Positions 24,764 through 37,989 of a stretch of 64,000 nt of DNA are shown here, piece by piece. This DNA comes from Phymorhynchus buccinoides (taxonomy: Eukaryota; Mollusca; Gastropoda; Neogastropoda; Raphitomidae): contig CM065680.1 in NCBI GenBank assembly GCA_017654935.2, positions 35,220,489-35,284,488 of the forward strand, written 5' to 3'. Under the pieces are notes generated by a model. It did not search any database. It was given only the letters and a program-made list of their open reading frames with translations, and was not told the DNA's origin. A program made the position numbers and the translations under genes. Position 1 is the first letter of the stretch; every line of letters begins with the position of its first letter.

Positions 24764-25052
24764 AGGTTACATTACAAGAAACGGATGAACTTAAAAACAA
24801 ATGAATACAAATACTGGGGATGTGTATCTATGTGTATCCATTCACTACCTTACATGAAACATTTGTAACTGGCCCATGGTGTCAATATTATTAATTCAAG
24901 GTGCGGTGATGTCATTTTCATGGTACAAATGTTGCCTCAGTTTCTCTCCAGCCTTCCAGCATCCGACGTATCTGCCTGTCAGTCTGTCTTTGTGTATTTT
25001 GATCACAGGTGGCTTCAGAGTGCTGTTGTATGTGGAGCTAAGTCAGTTTTGG

Positions 25053-25058
25053 AATAAA
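25053..25058 (+). terminator. Candidate distal polyadenylation signal
   Basis: AATAAA is followed by cactaca about 10 nt on and then a GT-rich stretch (cttgtgatttcttggttgtt), a textbook layout. If it served the upstream gene the 3' UTR would be close to 10 kb. Alternatively it ends an unrecognised transcript. Confidence 0.4.
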
Positions 25059-25437
25059 TCGGTTCACTACAAAAACTTGTGATTTCTTGGTTGTTCCAGG
25101 ATGTGAGATGAAAATGTCAACGACTAAAGGCCTTATGAGACCCCAGGTTGTGACTGATTTTACCAAACTTTTTCTGAGTATTAGTAACTTAATTTTTGTT
25201 CATTGTAACTTGTTATGCTCGGACAAATGGGAAAGTCTAAGAGGGCCATGAGTTTTGGACAGTTCTGTACTGCTCTTTTTCAAATCTCTCACTTGCTCTT
25301 TTTGTTGTGTCCCTGTCTGTCTCTATATCTCTCTCTCTCCATCCGCTCTCTTCTCTCAATGTGTCTTGCTTGTTTTATTGAGTGGAAAATGCGAGCAACT
25401 GTTTTTCATAGCAGCCCTGAAGCGGTTTGACTTTGTC

Positions 25438-25700
25438 ATGTGTGTGCGCGTGTGTCAGCGACCAACCCCCTCTGCTTTTAAATCAAACCTCAAAACCCAC
25501 CTGTTTCCCCGTCATTGACGCTCTTTCTCTCTTTCCTCATCTTTCTTGCATTTTTGACCATTTCTCTAACGTGTGTGTGTGTGTTATCTTCTTGTTCATC
25601 TTTGTTTAAATGTGTTCTGAATGTTTAACGTGTGTGTGCGCTTCGATTTGATTTTTATTAAGATTTAGCGCCGTATAAAATACTGTTATGTTGTGTGTGT
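25438..25700 (+). pseudogene. LINE 3' end fragment
   Basis: On the + strand it encodes RPTPSAFKSNLKTHLFPRH followed by TGA, the usual end of a CR1/L2-like LINE protein. The 3' UTR gives aagatttagcgccgtataaa. The copy at 59560-59970 is clearly related (SAFKANLKTHLFPRH and the same 3' block). Confidence 0.8.
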
Positions 25701-25814
25701 GTGATTTGGTCGGCCATGTGACGGTCCTTGGCGAGCAAATCTCTTAAATCAGTTCCTCTATCGGCTCTCATACACTGTAGTAGCCAACTCCCTGTCTCCG
25801 TCTCTCTGCCTCTG

Positions 25815-26216
25815 CCCCCAGCTGCAGCTCAGTTGGTAAGTCCGAGTCGCTAGCTCGTAATCCGTCAGGTTTGCAAGTGCGCGGGTTCGAACCCAGCTTG
25901 GTTCACAGTGGTGTGTGTCCTTGGGAGAGGCACTTCACTCCTATTTTTCTCACTCCACCCAGGTGTAAATGGGTACCTGACGTCAGTTGGGGAAAAAGTC
26001 CTTCGGATGAGACTTCAAAAACCGAGGTCCCGTGCGCGAATGCATGCACAAGATCTTGCGCACACGTTAAAGCCCATCCTACTATTCGGTACGAGTAGGC
26101 CGTGTGTGCCGGTGGGATGGATGACGCAAATTCACATAGCTCGCATCCTGTGCCCTGAATGAAGACCGGTGAGCACGGGACAGGATAAACATCCCCAACT
26201 GGAAGAAGAAGAACTG
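25815..26216 (+). mobile_element. tRNA-derived SINE
   Basis: An A-box-like CAGCTCAGTTGG at 25825-25836 and a B box GGTTCGAACC at 25884-25893 form a tRNA-like RNA polymerase III head. They are followed by a conserved-looking body (ccttgggagaggcacttcac, aggtgtaaatgggtacctga) and a (GAA)n-like tail at 26202-26212. The head does not fold as a clean functional tRNA, so it is a SINE, not a tRNA gene. Confidence 0.85.
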
Positions 26217-26767
26217 TTAAGTGTCTGCCCCACCTCCCCTCACTACTAGTGAGTGTATCACTGTGTGTGTGTTAGTGCGTGTGGCGCAGGAATACATTCT
26301 TGGTTAGGTCAGCTAGTGATTCAGACTGTTCCCTTGGGTCAAATTAAAGCCCGGAAATAAGGCTCATAGCTCAATTAGTTGAGCTTCTTTGAATTAGTTT
26401 AATTACCCCCATGTGCGCATGACATTTCATAATGATATCCACAGACTTGTATGCACGTAAACACGCCATTTAGCCACGTTTCTTGCCTTATAGTACACTA
26501 GAACAAAGCGTTGTTTGGTTATTTTGTACACTTTAGTGCGACGATATAGCACACCAGTGTTACATCCTATGTGGATGACTGATAGTGTTTGTTTTTTTGT
26601 TTTTAAAGTGTTGATCCAAATGTAGTGTAGGAACATAGGATTTCAACACGTGGACGTATAGATCATTTTACAGGACAAATGTGCTAGTGAGAGAGAGAGA
26701 GAGTCTGCGCCTGCGCAGGTATAATTATAGATGTGTGTTTGTGTTTGTGGTCCGTTTCAAAACAGAT

Positions 26768-26860
26768 TTGCATAATAATAATAATGAGAATTTATTTGTG
26801 CTTATTCTTAAATAAGCCCTAAGCGCTTACAAAAATACATAAATAACCCCAAAAGCAGTA
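26768..26860 (-). pseudogene. LINE 3' tail fragment
   Basis: Minus strand reads GCGCTTAGGGCTTATTTAAG ... then an (ATT)n run at 26776-26786. The layout is like the 3' tail of the LINE at 5863. No coding part remains. Confidence 0.5.
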
Positions 26861-26892
26861 GAAATATACAAACGTCAAAAAATATTTGTTTT

Positions 26893-26922
26893 GCGCGCAA
26901 ATGCACACGCGCACGCGCACGC

Positions 26923-26964
<42 letters not shown>

Positions 26965-27081
26965 TTCTTCGACAATTGTTCCTTTTTGAGTGTGCAAAAC
27001 ACCCCTTTAAATGTATTCAAAGATTCCATTTCAAATGTTTTGACACCGGCGTGTGTGTGTATGTGTGTGCGCGCGCTCTCA

Positions 27082-27129
<48 letters not shown>
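26893..27129. repeat. Two (CA)n tracts around a unique spacer
   Basis: (CA)n with CG variants at 26893-26960 and a purer (CA)n at 27084-27129. Confidence 0.97.
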
Positions 27130-27130
<1 letters not shown>

Positions 27131-27648
27131 CATTCACAACATGCAATACACTGACAACTCAAATGACGATTTAAGAGGGGAAAAAGAACATTTTCCAAAG
27201 ATAAAGTCATAATACAGAAACTCCATAGGCCCCCTGGAGCAGAATCATTATGCCTACCACAAGAAAAAGGACAGACCGGCGTTTGCCACGGATACAGGTA
27301 CAAGAGGTGGAGACTGAAACGATGACAATGACGACGACGATGACGGCAGACATCGTTCGCTTTCATCGAGTACTAAAACAGGTGAGGATTTGGGGATTTA
27401 TCTGTTTCATGTGACACTGGGAGTCAAGACTAAATGCTGGTGTGTCTGTGTTAAAGTCTTGTACATTATGTGCGCGCCATGCATGTTTGTTGTGCATGCG
27501 CGTGGGCCTATGCATGAATGTTCTCGCGCGCGCAGTGACAGAAAGAAAAGAAAAAGAAGTGATAATTAGTTTTTGTAAAGTGTCTAATGATTAGTATTCG
27601 ACCGATTTGAAACGTCTTACATATAAGTTACAACCATCCACACACTTC

Positions 27649-27696
27649 TCAGTCTCTCTCTCTGTCTGTCTGTCTCTCTCTGTCTGTCTCTCTCTC

Positions 27697-27790
<94 letters not shown>

Positions 27791-27914
27791 GGACACATGT
27801 CTTAATTTACACAGACACCGTGAGACAGACAGAAAGAGAGACAAGTTGACAAAAAACATTGATTGATTATTTAATGTCATTAGCTATATATAGCCATTAT
27901 GCAAGAGAGAGAGA

Positions 27915-27969
<55 letters not shown>
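27649..27969. repeat. (TC)n tract then (GT)/(GA)n tract
   Basis: (TC)n with TGTC interruptions at 27649-27788. About 115 bp later come a short (GT)n and a (GA)n run at 27904-27969. The complementary arms could pair in a transcript. Confidence 0.97.
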
Positions 27970-27970
<1 letters not shown>

Positions 27971-28565
27971 AGTCTTTTTAGAATTCCCTTTTATAACTGC
28001 CAAGAATTGCCAACTTGAAATAAAACGGGGGAAAACTTTACAGTTATGGTTTTGTTTTTACATGCATTGGAATACATACCTGATGAATGATTCAACGTAT
28101 TCTTATGTAGGTTTTGTTTGCCTTGTTGAATAAACAAAGACTTGTTCCAGATTACAAGCATTCAAGCAACACCATTTCCCCATCCATTCAGCCGCCACGA
28201 GAGAATGAGTATCTAAGAGTACCATTTAGGTATATAGCATCTCCAAACTAATATAATGTTTTTTACAGTGTTCTAGTCTCGCGATTAATCTCGCTTTATT
28301 ACAACCATTCATCACTAAAGACTCTTAATGTCACCAAAGACACTCAGTAGTAGGCTCTTCGATGTCACACCGGAGATCACTGAGCGAATAAAATAAGAGC
28401 TGGCGGAGTCAGAGCAACTATTTCCTCACAGGCAAGGTGGTGACAACACGCTAGTTAATGTCAAGAGGAGCAGACGGGGAATAAATAATAAATCAATCGT
28501 GGCCTCTGACAAAGAAAACACCAAATTAGGCCTAATTAATACGGATGTGCAGGCACATGCACATA

Positions 28566-28980
28566 TATGTGACCCAGAACCACGTCGCTGGGCTTAGTTT
28601 CTCACAACAGGCTTGCAAAGTCAAAAATATCATTTTTTTCCAATTTTGAGTTATGGGAATTTTCGTGTTCTCTAACATCTTATCTTTCATATTTATAAAG
28701 GACAATCTTTAATATGGCCTCTAAATGATCTTATAAGTGCTTTGAAGCGAGTAGCCTACGTCAATGCAATTTCTTCAGCTAGGATAAATTTTAGACTTTT
28801 CTCAAAATGTCCGACGCTCACCCTACTAATTTTAAATGCTCATAACTTTGGAACGGATAAAGATACAAGAATGGTTCTTGCATCAACAGAAAGAGAATTG
28901 CCTGCAGTTTGTAAAGGTATGATATTCTCAGAATGGTCATTTTGACACTTAATGTCCCTTTCGTGGTGCTGGGTCACATA
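28566..28980. mobile_element. 415 bp MITE with TATGTGACCCAG ends
   Basis: Inverted ends TATGTGACCCAGAACCACG and CGTGGTGCTGGGTCACATA have one mismatch. The interior is AT-rich with no coding evidence. An open frame inside (28742-28945) is not conserved with anything I know. Confidence 0.75.
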
Positions 28981-29264
28981 TGGGCCTAGTAAATAATAGG
29001 CTCACATGCGCTTATAAAGGGTCAACAAGTTTGTCTGAAATCGCTTCTGCTGATGCGAACAGGTTTCTTTCCCAAGCATTCGTCAGCATTCATCGTTCTA
29101 AAATTAGTAGGGGAGTGGTGAAGGAAAAGCGAAAATAAAGACGTAAGAATAGAATGATCGTTGTTGTTGCACAATAATGGATGATATAAGAGGACTGTTT
29201 TTGTTGGTTTTCATGAAGGAGCGGAAGAACATTTCCCATTTACAGTAGTCACGAATTGCACTGG

Positions 29265-29309
29265 TGTGCGTGCGTCTGTGTGTGTGTGTGTGTGAGAGAG
29301 AGGGAGAGA

Positions 29310-29382
<73 letters not shown>
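29265..29382. repeat. Composite (GT)n/(GA)n microsatellite
   Basis: Alternating blocks GT, GA, GT, GA with sharp boundaries at about 29293, 29310 and 29330. Confidence 0.97.
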
Positions 29383-29387
<5 letters not shown>

Positions 29388-30370
29388 CCCACTCCTTTAG
29401 GGTTTCGTATAGCCTACAATGGCCAGTTTTCATCAACTTTGACTGTAACTAAAAGCTGGCGCAGTGGTACAAGAACCTGACATCACCCCCATGGCATGTG
29501 GCAGCTGATGTCAAACGTTACAGATCACACAGTAATCAACCCGTGTGCGACTCAATGAACTGTAGTAATCGTGATCATTGATTTATTGATCAGCTAGCAA
29601 GGGTCTATCGATTTTTTTCTTCAGACACGAACAAGAAAGAAAGTATTATGAAGCCGACTTGTAAGACTTAAAATGAAGGTAAGCTTACACTCTTGCCATT
29701 TGTAATACCCTGCCTTCATCATGATGCAGTAGGGTGTTAGAGCGTGTATGTAGTGTTTGTTAGCTGCTGATCGATACCGTTGGTGGGATCGATACCCGCA
29801 CGTGCTTGAGACTTCATTCGAGGTGTCTAGCTGAAAGATAACGACAAGATTTTTTTTGTGTGTGAAGGTGTGAAATCAAACATGCTGAAGCTATCAATAT
29901 TTGATGTTTTTTTATGAGTTTTGTTTCCAATTGTTTTTTTGGTTTTTTTTAATCTTCTCTCAGTTTTCAACTTCACCGAAAAAGTGCTTACAACTTGCCT
30001 ACTTATTAAATTCAATCTTGCGTTTGTACAGGCTAAGAATAACACTCCCAGCAATTCTATCCAAGGTCTGTATGGAAAACACAAAGGTTCATAGAAGAGA
30101 ACATTAAATCATTGTCAGAACAGATTTAAAACAAAAACGAAAACACACCACTTGGATTCATAAAAAAGGGCAAAATTATCTTTAATATCCCTAAAACCGA
30201 AGACATGGATGCAAATTGGTTTTCGTTTTTGTTCAAAGAAAGTGAGGGGTAGGCCTATTTTCATAAAAACATACACATTATTTTCACATATTTCTCAACA
30301 CTGAACCAAATAAAAAGAGTTTAGAAATGAAATAGTCCGTTATCTTTCTCTTTTACACTGCTGCCGAAAT

Positions 30371-30469
30371 ATGCCAGCGACAGAAAATCCCCATGTTATT
30401 CAACGTGATCTGGAGGCCAAGCTAGCACACGCAGAAATCATCTCCAGACAATTGGGCAGAAAAATTAAG
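30371..30469 (+). CDS. Possible coding exon of an unknown gene
   Basis: ATG at 30371 opens 33 codons (MPATENPHVIQRDLEAKLAH then AEIISRQLGRKIK) ending at AAG|GTAAGC, a strong splice donor in phase 0. The composition is helical and charged, unlike the surrounding repeats. I do not recognise it, and no second exon is identified. A 34 bp exact copy of the donor region occurs at 29676-29709, so a duplicated donor is an alternative explanation. Weakly supported. Confidence 0.3.
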
Positions 30470-30554
30470 GTAAGCTTACACTCTTGCCATTTGTAATACC
30501 ATACGGCAGTGACTTAAACTTGAATAACGGAAAACAATGATAGGTCAATACCGG

Positions 30555-30934
<380 letters not shown>

Positions 30935-31576
30935 GGTGGCGGGGTGGCAGCTTAAAATGGGGAAGGGGGGGTCATTTTGGGGTGATAACAGACCTGAACA
31001 AACTACGGCCCTAATTAAAATGTTTTACCGAGCAAATGCACTTATTACGGCTTAGGCCTACTACATGACTATTTTATTGTGTGGCATTTCGTTGTGTCCC
31101 CAAAAGGCTAATGTGGGCTTATATTCTCATATTCTCTATATTCGTTCAGTAAGACTACATTTGGTATTTGGTATATTCTAGTCACAAAGCTAGAGACTTA
31201 TCTCTGGGAAATTCGGGCTGCTCTCCCCCGGAGAGCGCGTCGCCGCAAGTGCAGCGCCTACCCATTTAAAATTTGTTTTTTTGGGGACAGGGTGAGGAGG
31301 GTGTGTGGGCACGCTTGGAAAACCTAGCTATCAATTTGGCTATACCAGGCAGCGGGATTGTAATCTGTGTTCAAAAACACCCCAGTCTCACTTTAATTAT
31401 CTTCGTCTGTCTTCTTATCCCTCTTTATTTCCTCTTTCACCTGTCATAATATACTATGAATACCCCCCGAAGATGGGAGCGAGGCTGCTCACGTGGCGGG
31501 GTAGTCAAAAACGGTCCCACACGTAATGTTCTCATCCATAGCTGATGCACTTACGTGTCCCCTCTCCCCTCCATTC

Positions 31577-31603
31577 ACGCACACACACACGCACACACAC
31601 ACA

Positions 31604-31660
<57 letters not shown>

Positions 31661-31676
31661 CGCGCACGCGCACACA

Positions 31677-31736
<60 letters not shown>
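31577..31736. repeat. (CA)n tract, about 160 bp
   Basis: (CA)n with CG and CACT interruptions at 31652-31680. Confidence 0.98.
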
Positions 31737-31737
<1 letters not shown>

Positions 31738-32040
31738 CACGAGCACCAACTGAAAGTAAACAAACTAGTATTAGGAAGCTACTATCAGCAGTCTAGACAG
31801 TCATAATGTTCCGAATGTCTGTGACCCCGAGTGCAAATCATGTCTTGTTTTTTTTTATCTCTCCAGTTGTCACGGTTGGTGTCAAAATTGGTTTCAATTA
31901 GGGAAAGAAAAAAACGAGGGGTAAAAAAGAAAGTAAAGAAAGGGCATTCATTGACAAGCTTTTAAGTCACGAATGGCTTCTGTCACTGTAATTAAGAAGT
32001 AAGGTGTGATTTGCAACAAGATAGCCAACAGCCCTGACCC

Positions 32041-32262
32041 AGGGGCGGACCAAATGATTCGTAGGGGGCAATCCAGGGAGCAGCATAGGTCCTGGGTTGA
32101 GGAATAGTGGCCTTGTGGGGGGCCCACGGGCAATTTTGCATTTTGGTGATTATTAAAGCAAAAAATGAGCAATGTTCTTATTTTTTACTCTTGTGTAAGG
32201 TACAGGCGTGGGGAAAAGGGGGGGTTCCGGAAACCCTGGAAAACCCCCTCAGATCCGCCCCT
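32041..32262. mobile_element. hAT-like MITE (AGGGGCGGA ends)
   Basis: Ends AGGGGCGGA and TCCGCCCCT. The 8 bp flanks cctgaccc (32033-32040) and gctgaccc (32263-32270) match at 7 of 8 positions, as expected of an old hAT target duplication. It contains the ttccggaaaccctgg block shared with the larger relative at 51057-51812. Confidence 0.82.
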
Positions 32263-32831
32263 GCTGACCCAACAGCCAAGTTGTACCAATAAAAATATTT
32301 CATGCCATGTGTGCAGTGAACCTTTTCAGTCTGACTGAAACCTCGGTTTAGTTTCTCCTACCTTTTTTTCCCCCTTTTTTCCTTTTTCATTGCGGGTGTG
32401 ATACCTTTGGGGTGCAAAGACGTGGATTTTATCCCCAATCTTAACGCTCAATCAAAAACAAACAGAGCAATTTTCCCCTCTGTTACCCGTGTGTATTTAG
32501 CTGTGGCTGGCATGAAGAGAGCAGACGATTCTCTCCCTTTAGCTGTAAAAGCTTTCAATATCCGCGAAATCTTGCTTGTCGTCTGCACTAAACTGTCGTC
32601 TGTTTCACTCTTTCGAGGGAACAGTCGTGATGCGGTAGCATGTGTTAAATTGATAGAATGATAAACACGGAGAAATTTGCATTCGAATGTAAAGTGGTTA
32701 CAGTGCTTGTGTGCGTGGATGATCCTATTTGAAGGAGAAAAAAAAGGTGGGAGTTTCTACATTTGGAAAACACACAACGTTTTTGTGAATGGTTGGAATA
32801 TAAATGGAAAAGTTCGGTGCACATTTCATCC

Positions 32832-33031
32832 TTGATTATGGTGGTACCATGTAACCATAGCCAATGAGGTTTAACCGAGGCGTGGTTACTGCTACACATA
32901 TCTGTATTATTAAAAAATCGGGACTTTACTGGTGTTGCACTGCCTCCGGGCATTGCCTCCAGTATTGTTCCCACCATCTTTACAAATGAAATGGCCGAGA
33001 GGCCGAAGAGGGCGTAAAACCTTATTTTCAC
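32832..33031 (-). mobile_element. Dispersed ~200 bp element (GGAGGCAATGCCCGG family), reverse copy
   Basis: Reversed copy of the element at 52290-52504 and near the left edge of the window. It is flanked by a 13 bp direct repeat GCACATTTCATCC (32819-32831 and 33032-33044). Confidence 0.85.
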
Positions 33032-33134
33032 GCACATTTCATCCAATCAGTCGTCGTGTTTTGTGACATGATTTGGAGTTGTAAATTTAGTATGTTTTGT
33101 CGAGCCCTCCGCATCTCGTTTCCGACCCTGTCAC

Positions 33135-33190
33135 AATGATGTATTATGCCATTTATGGAAGGGTGCGGCGACCTCGTGCCCTGGCTCAGG
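33135..33190 (+). CDS. Tentative exon-like stretch with a strong donor
   Basis: ATGATGTATTATGCC opens 18 codons (MMYYAIYGRVRRPRALAQ) up to CAG|GTAAGA, a consensus donor. It is too short to judge, has no homology I recognise, and could be chance. Confidence 0.15.
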
Positions 33191-33459
33191 TAAGACTCAC
33201 AAACTGATATGATGCAGGTCTTGGCCTAATCATAAGTAGGCCTATTATGCCCTAATATTTTAATGGTTTAATAATGGCTAGTTATGCCAGCCAGAATGCC
33301 TTGATCAACCATATGCATGTCATGTTTAATGTTTTGCGTATAGAATGACCATCACATCTGTGACATTAGGAGCAGATATAAAGAGGCTTCGAGACCACGT
33401 GATCGAATCGTATCGTACAGTCGTGCGATTTTAATGTGGACGTGTGGCTGGCCCTTTAC

Positions 33460-33873
<414 letters not shown>

Positions 33874-34449
33874 TTTTCATCACAATGTGACCCAGCCTAC
33901 GCAAAGAACGGACGTAGGCCTACGCATACTCAATAGAGTCAATACTGTGACAAGAAAGCAAACAAGCAAACGAATATATATTCACCTAGGGTGTACAATA
34001 CTCCACACTGTGTGCACTGCACAAATGCACAACCTTTTAATAACAGAAATAAGCGGCAGACAAGCGAAATGTAAGGCCCAAAAGATGTCGACAGCCTGCA
34101 ATTTATTCACTCCATTAATGCCTTATCAGTCGGACACGGTATACCTGCAACCACTCTGACAAAGGCAAGGACACGAACTGTTCAACATACACTCGTTTGA
34201 AATAACGCAATAATAAGCACGAAGTAGGTTATGACAACAGGTGCAATCATCTAGGGAACAAAAACAATCTATAAACGACCTGACAGATCGAGCGACGTTT
34301 TGTTGTTACAGATGGTGCATTTCATGCGATCAATTTTTTTGAGGGCAGGCAGTGTGGGGGTGGAGAGAGGGATGGACTAATATAATATAAAAAAAAGATT
34401 ATGTGCATTGGTTTTGAGCATAATAAAGCTTGACCCTAATTTGCTGAAC

Positions 34450-34452
<3 letters not shown>

Positions 34453-34519
<67 letters not shown>
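34453..34519. repeat. (GA)n tract
   Basis: Uninterrupted GA dinucleotides, 67 bp. Confidence 0.98.
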
Positions 34520-34523
<4 letters not shown>

Positions 34524-34915
34524 ATATTGTTATAGAGGTACGCAGTTTTGTATTATCCATTCAGACAATATGATAAAATCATCTTACTGCCTATGGGGGC
34601 TTTTTATTTTATAACCGAGAACATTAATTACTTTGTCTACTTGTTATCAACTGTGAAACATCCAGTAATAATTTTGAGTTTTTTTGTCATTGAACTTTTT
34701 GTTGTTGCGTTTGTTCAGTGGTCTGTTTGGTTAACGCAACATAACTTGAAGCTTTCCTTCTGGATCTGTCCGTCTCATTATGAATCTTTTTCTCTCCCTT
34801 GTGATGCTATAATTTACTCCTTAATCTTCTTTTCTGCCTTGTTTTCATAATAATGTAATCTTCGTAACATGGTCATCATTCTCATTATCACTTTGGATTT
34901 ACCATCACCACTACC

Positions 34916-34949
<34 letters not shown>

Positions 34950-36309
34950 TCATCATCACAAATACAGTGATGCACGCAGAATATAGAAGAAAATGTCCTG
35001 TCCCTTGCAAAAAGCAATAGGACAAAGTCCACCAGAGTCCAAGTTCAATAAACCGAATAAGACTTTTTTTCTCACAGGGTGGAACACAATGACAATTTTA
35101 GTTTTAATCGGACTAGAGTACTAACAGGTCTGCGTGTTGGTTGGGTACGCGCGTACACCCCCCCCCACCCCCCACCCCCATCCCCCACCCACCCCTTGAA
35201 ATCGTAGAGAAATCACGTCATGCTTGTGTCATTGTTTGCGTCATATGGTGGGGTACGCAGCCCTCCTTGGTACTCTATGTCGTATGACACGGGCCTGGGG
35301 ATATTACTGCCAATGTCACCAGGAAGAAACCAGAGTATGATTTCTGGAGCATGAAGATGGCACACAAGCTTACACTAGTTGACGATGTCTATATCCTTAG
35401 TAAAATGACGAAATTCCAACGACATTCCAAGATATTTACTTACAAACCTTCACCTAAAACCACACGAACTTTCTGGGTTACCTAATCCCTCAAGGTGCGC
35501 TATTACCTACTTCATGAGTGTGACCCGAGTAACTGATAATCAACATAAAAAATACGCTCTTTACTATGTACAGCCCAACTAGCAAGGTCCCAGATGCTAA
35601 TTCTTTAGTGCCGTCCATTTACATGTCAGTATGTTGACATAGCCTAATACAAAACGTTTATCGATGCAGAACAATCTTTTCAAGGAATAGAGCATGGATG
35701 CGGGTGTTACGGATGGACGGGGACTGTCTCTTGAATGGAAGTGTCAAGTTAAACGACGACTTCGTTGTTTATTTACTCGCTTGGTTTTTCAGCACAAATG
35801 CCTGGTGTTATGGGGTGCACTTGCTCGCATCTTTCATTGACACAATCATAAATTTACAGCAAGATTCAATGAACGGTTTTGAAAATATGAAGCAAAAAGT
35901 GTGCGAGTCCTTGTGGCTTGCGAGGCGGATTTCTTTGTTGGCATCATTTTTTAGTCCCAAGGCAGAAAAATATTGAGACAGCTTATGTAGGCTCTATACG
36001 CTTGTTGTATTTGTTTGATGATCAAAGTCCTGCACATTTATTTCTCACCCTGAGTCAGTTCTGCTGTGTGTTGTCAGATGTGCAACACATGTGTCAGCAT
36101 TTACAGCATTAGGCCAACTACGATCGAATCAGTTCAATAAGCTACGTCCGTCTGCCCTCTAAAAGTGATTGTGCCTTTCAAAAGTTCTAAGATGTATGAC
36201 TATATGCCATGAACTATATGGCTATGTGATTACGAACATTAAATTTGTTGCATAAGCGGTAACAAAACAAAACAAAGAAAGAAATATTTAGAGCGCTGTA
36301 AGAGAAGAG
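34520..36309. other. Stretch with no assigned gene
   Basis: It contains a (CAC)/(CAT)n run at 34905-34958 and a C-rich patch at 35157-35196. The open frames here are short and show no domain I recognise. Confidence 0.5.
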
Positions 36310-36386
<77 letters not shown>

Positions 36387-36670
36387 CCATACATACATAC
36401 AGACAGGCAGACAGAGACAAAAATACTAAAATGCGAGAGAAACATAATACTTGGACAACAACGGGAGCAAGAACAGAACAAACTCTACAGCTCTAATGGC
36501 CAATTACGAACAACAGCTGACGCTGTGGGCAAACTATCACCTTCCCCTTCTTTTGAACTGCATGACAAAAGTAATGTTACCACTACAACAAAGGTCTACA
36601 ACGCAAGGCATGTAACGTGTACACATTTTTTGGCAGATGGAATAAGCTTGCCCACTTGAGTGTAATTTCA

Positions 36671-36704
<34 letters not shown>
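36310..36704. repeat. (GA)n tract and downstream (GT)n tract
   Basis: (GA)n at 36310-36385 and (GT)n at 36674-36704. Confidence 0.97.
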
Positions 36705-36707
<3 letters not shown>

Positions 36708-37985
36708 CTTATCCTTACGTGTTCCATATTTGTTGCTTTAGCTTTGCCTATAATAGAGTAATGGAAGAACAATGGGAATGTCGGGTGGGGATTATGGTGG
36801 GAGATTGAATTTTTAAAAAAGCAAGTAATTCCTTCTACCTACTGTTTATTGCATAGCAATATCAGCTACTGTTTGTGACAAATCTTTAATCAATTCGAAA
36901 TGACTTTTCTGGTCACAAGTGTTGAACACTTTGATTTCGCGATTTCTTTCAACGCACCACCTATTACGGGTAACTGTAGATTTTTTGACATAACCATTTA
37001 CAACATTTTGAGCAATCAGCCAAGTAATAAACAATTATATGAAAATAACATTTTAGAAAACCATGCATCCGAATTAATCCAACATTCTTCGATCCAAAAG
37101 AACATTCTTTTGACAATGTCTGAACTCAACTAAACGTTATCTAAGTATGTGATAACTTTTAAAACCTAGTTGTTCACAAACATGCACAGACAAACGAACA
37201 AAAACATAAAAATCTGGCTCGGTGGGTAAGAAAGTAGTGTATATCAACAGCGGTTGTGCATGACATATGCCCCCTATTTTGTATAGATACCATAAAGTCA
37301 GATCAGAGTAAGTGGTGCTAGGGACGCTAACTGCATCCCATTTGTACTTTGTTGCTACTTCAAACGATCCGAACGCTACAAATGTGGTTTAATGGATCGA
37401 TGGTTCAATGGTCAGTTCGTGGGATTTTTATAATGGTCAGACTGGTACATTCAGATCTGGTGTCCAACCAAGCAGACGTAAATGACTTTCTCGTGGGAAC
37501 ATGGATGCAATGGGATGTATTTGCATAGCACGTTCATCATCTACACTTCAAAATGGTTTTGTGAAGAAATATGAGCTCAGATCAAGAGACATTTGCACTG
37601 ACTTTCAATGGCTGCGACCTTGGACATTAGTCTGCTTTGATGGACCATGTCTTTAAGTCTCTTGCCTGAGTGAGGGGATGTAATTTGGGCACAACATTTT
37701 TCATAACTTGTAAGGGACAAGTTTCAGCCCAGTTTTCTGAAACAGCTGTTACTTCGTATGCTACCCGGGGTTGATAGTCGAATATACGAACAAAACCCCC
37801 CAACCTAAAACAGGTGTGATTTGGACCTTCACCACAATACAAACGAAAATAAACAAACTTCAAACTAAGAACTGGGGGACAATAACATAGTGCAACACTC
37901 TGTCAACAAACGAAGAACCCCGGGTTTAAAATAGGCCTAATGTGTTTAAAACCAACCGATATCAATACATTTTTAAAAAACAAGG
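36705..37985. other. Stretch with no assigned gene
   Basis: Unique-looking sequence with only short open frames and no motif, RNA or repeat I can support. Confidence 0.5.
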
Positions 37986-37989
37986 GCGT

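Noticed and set aside
25815..25905. Functional tRNA gene
   Set aside because: A and B boxes are present but the arms do not pair properly and SINE body sequence follows, so it was called a SINE head.
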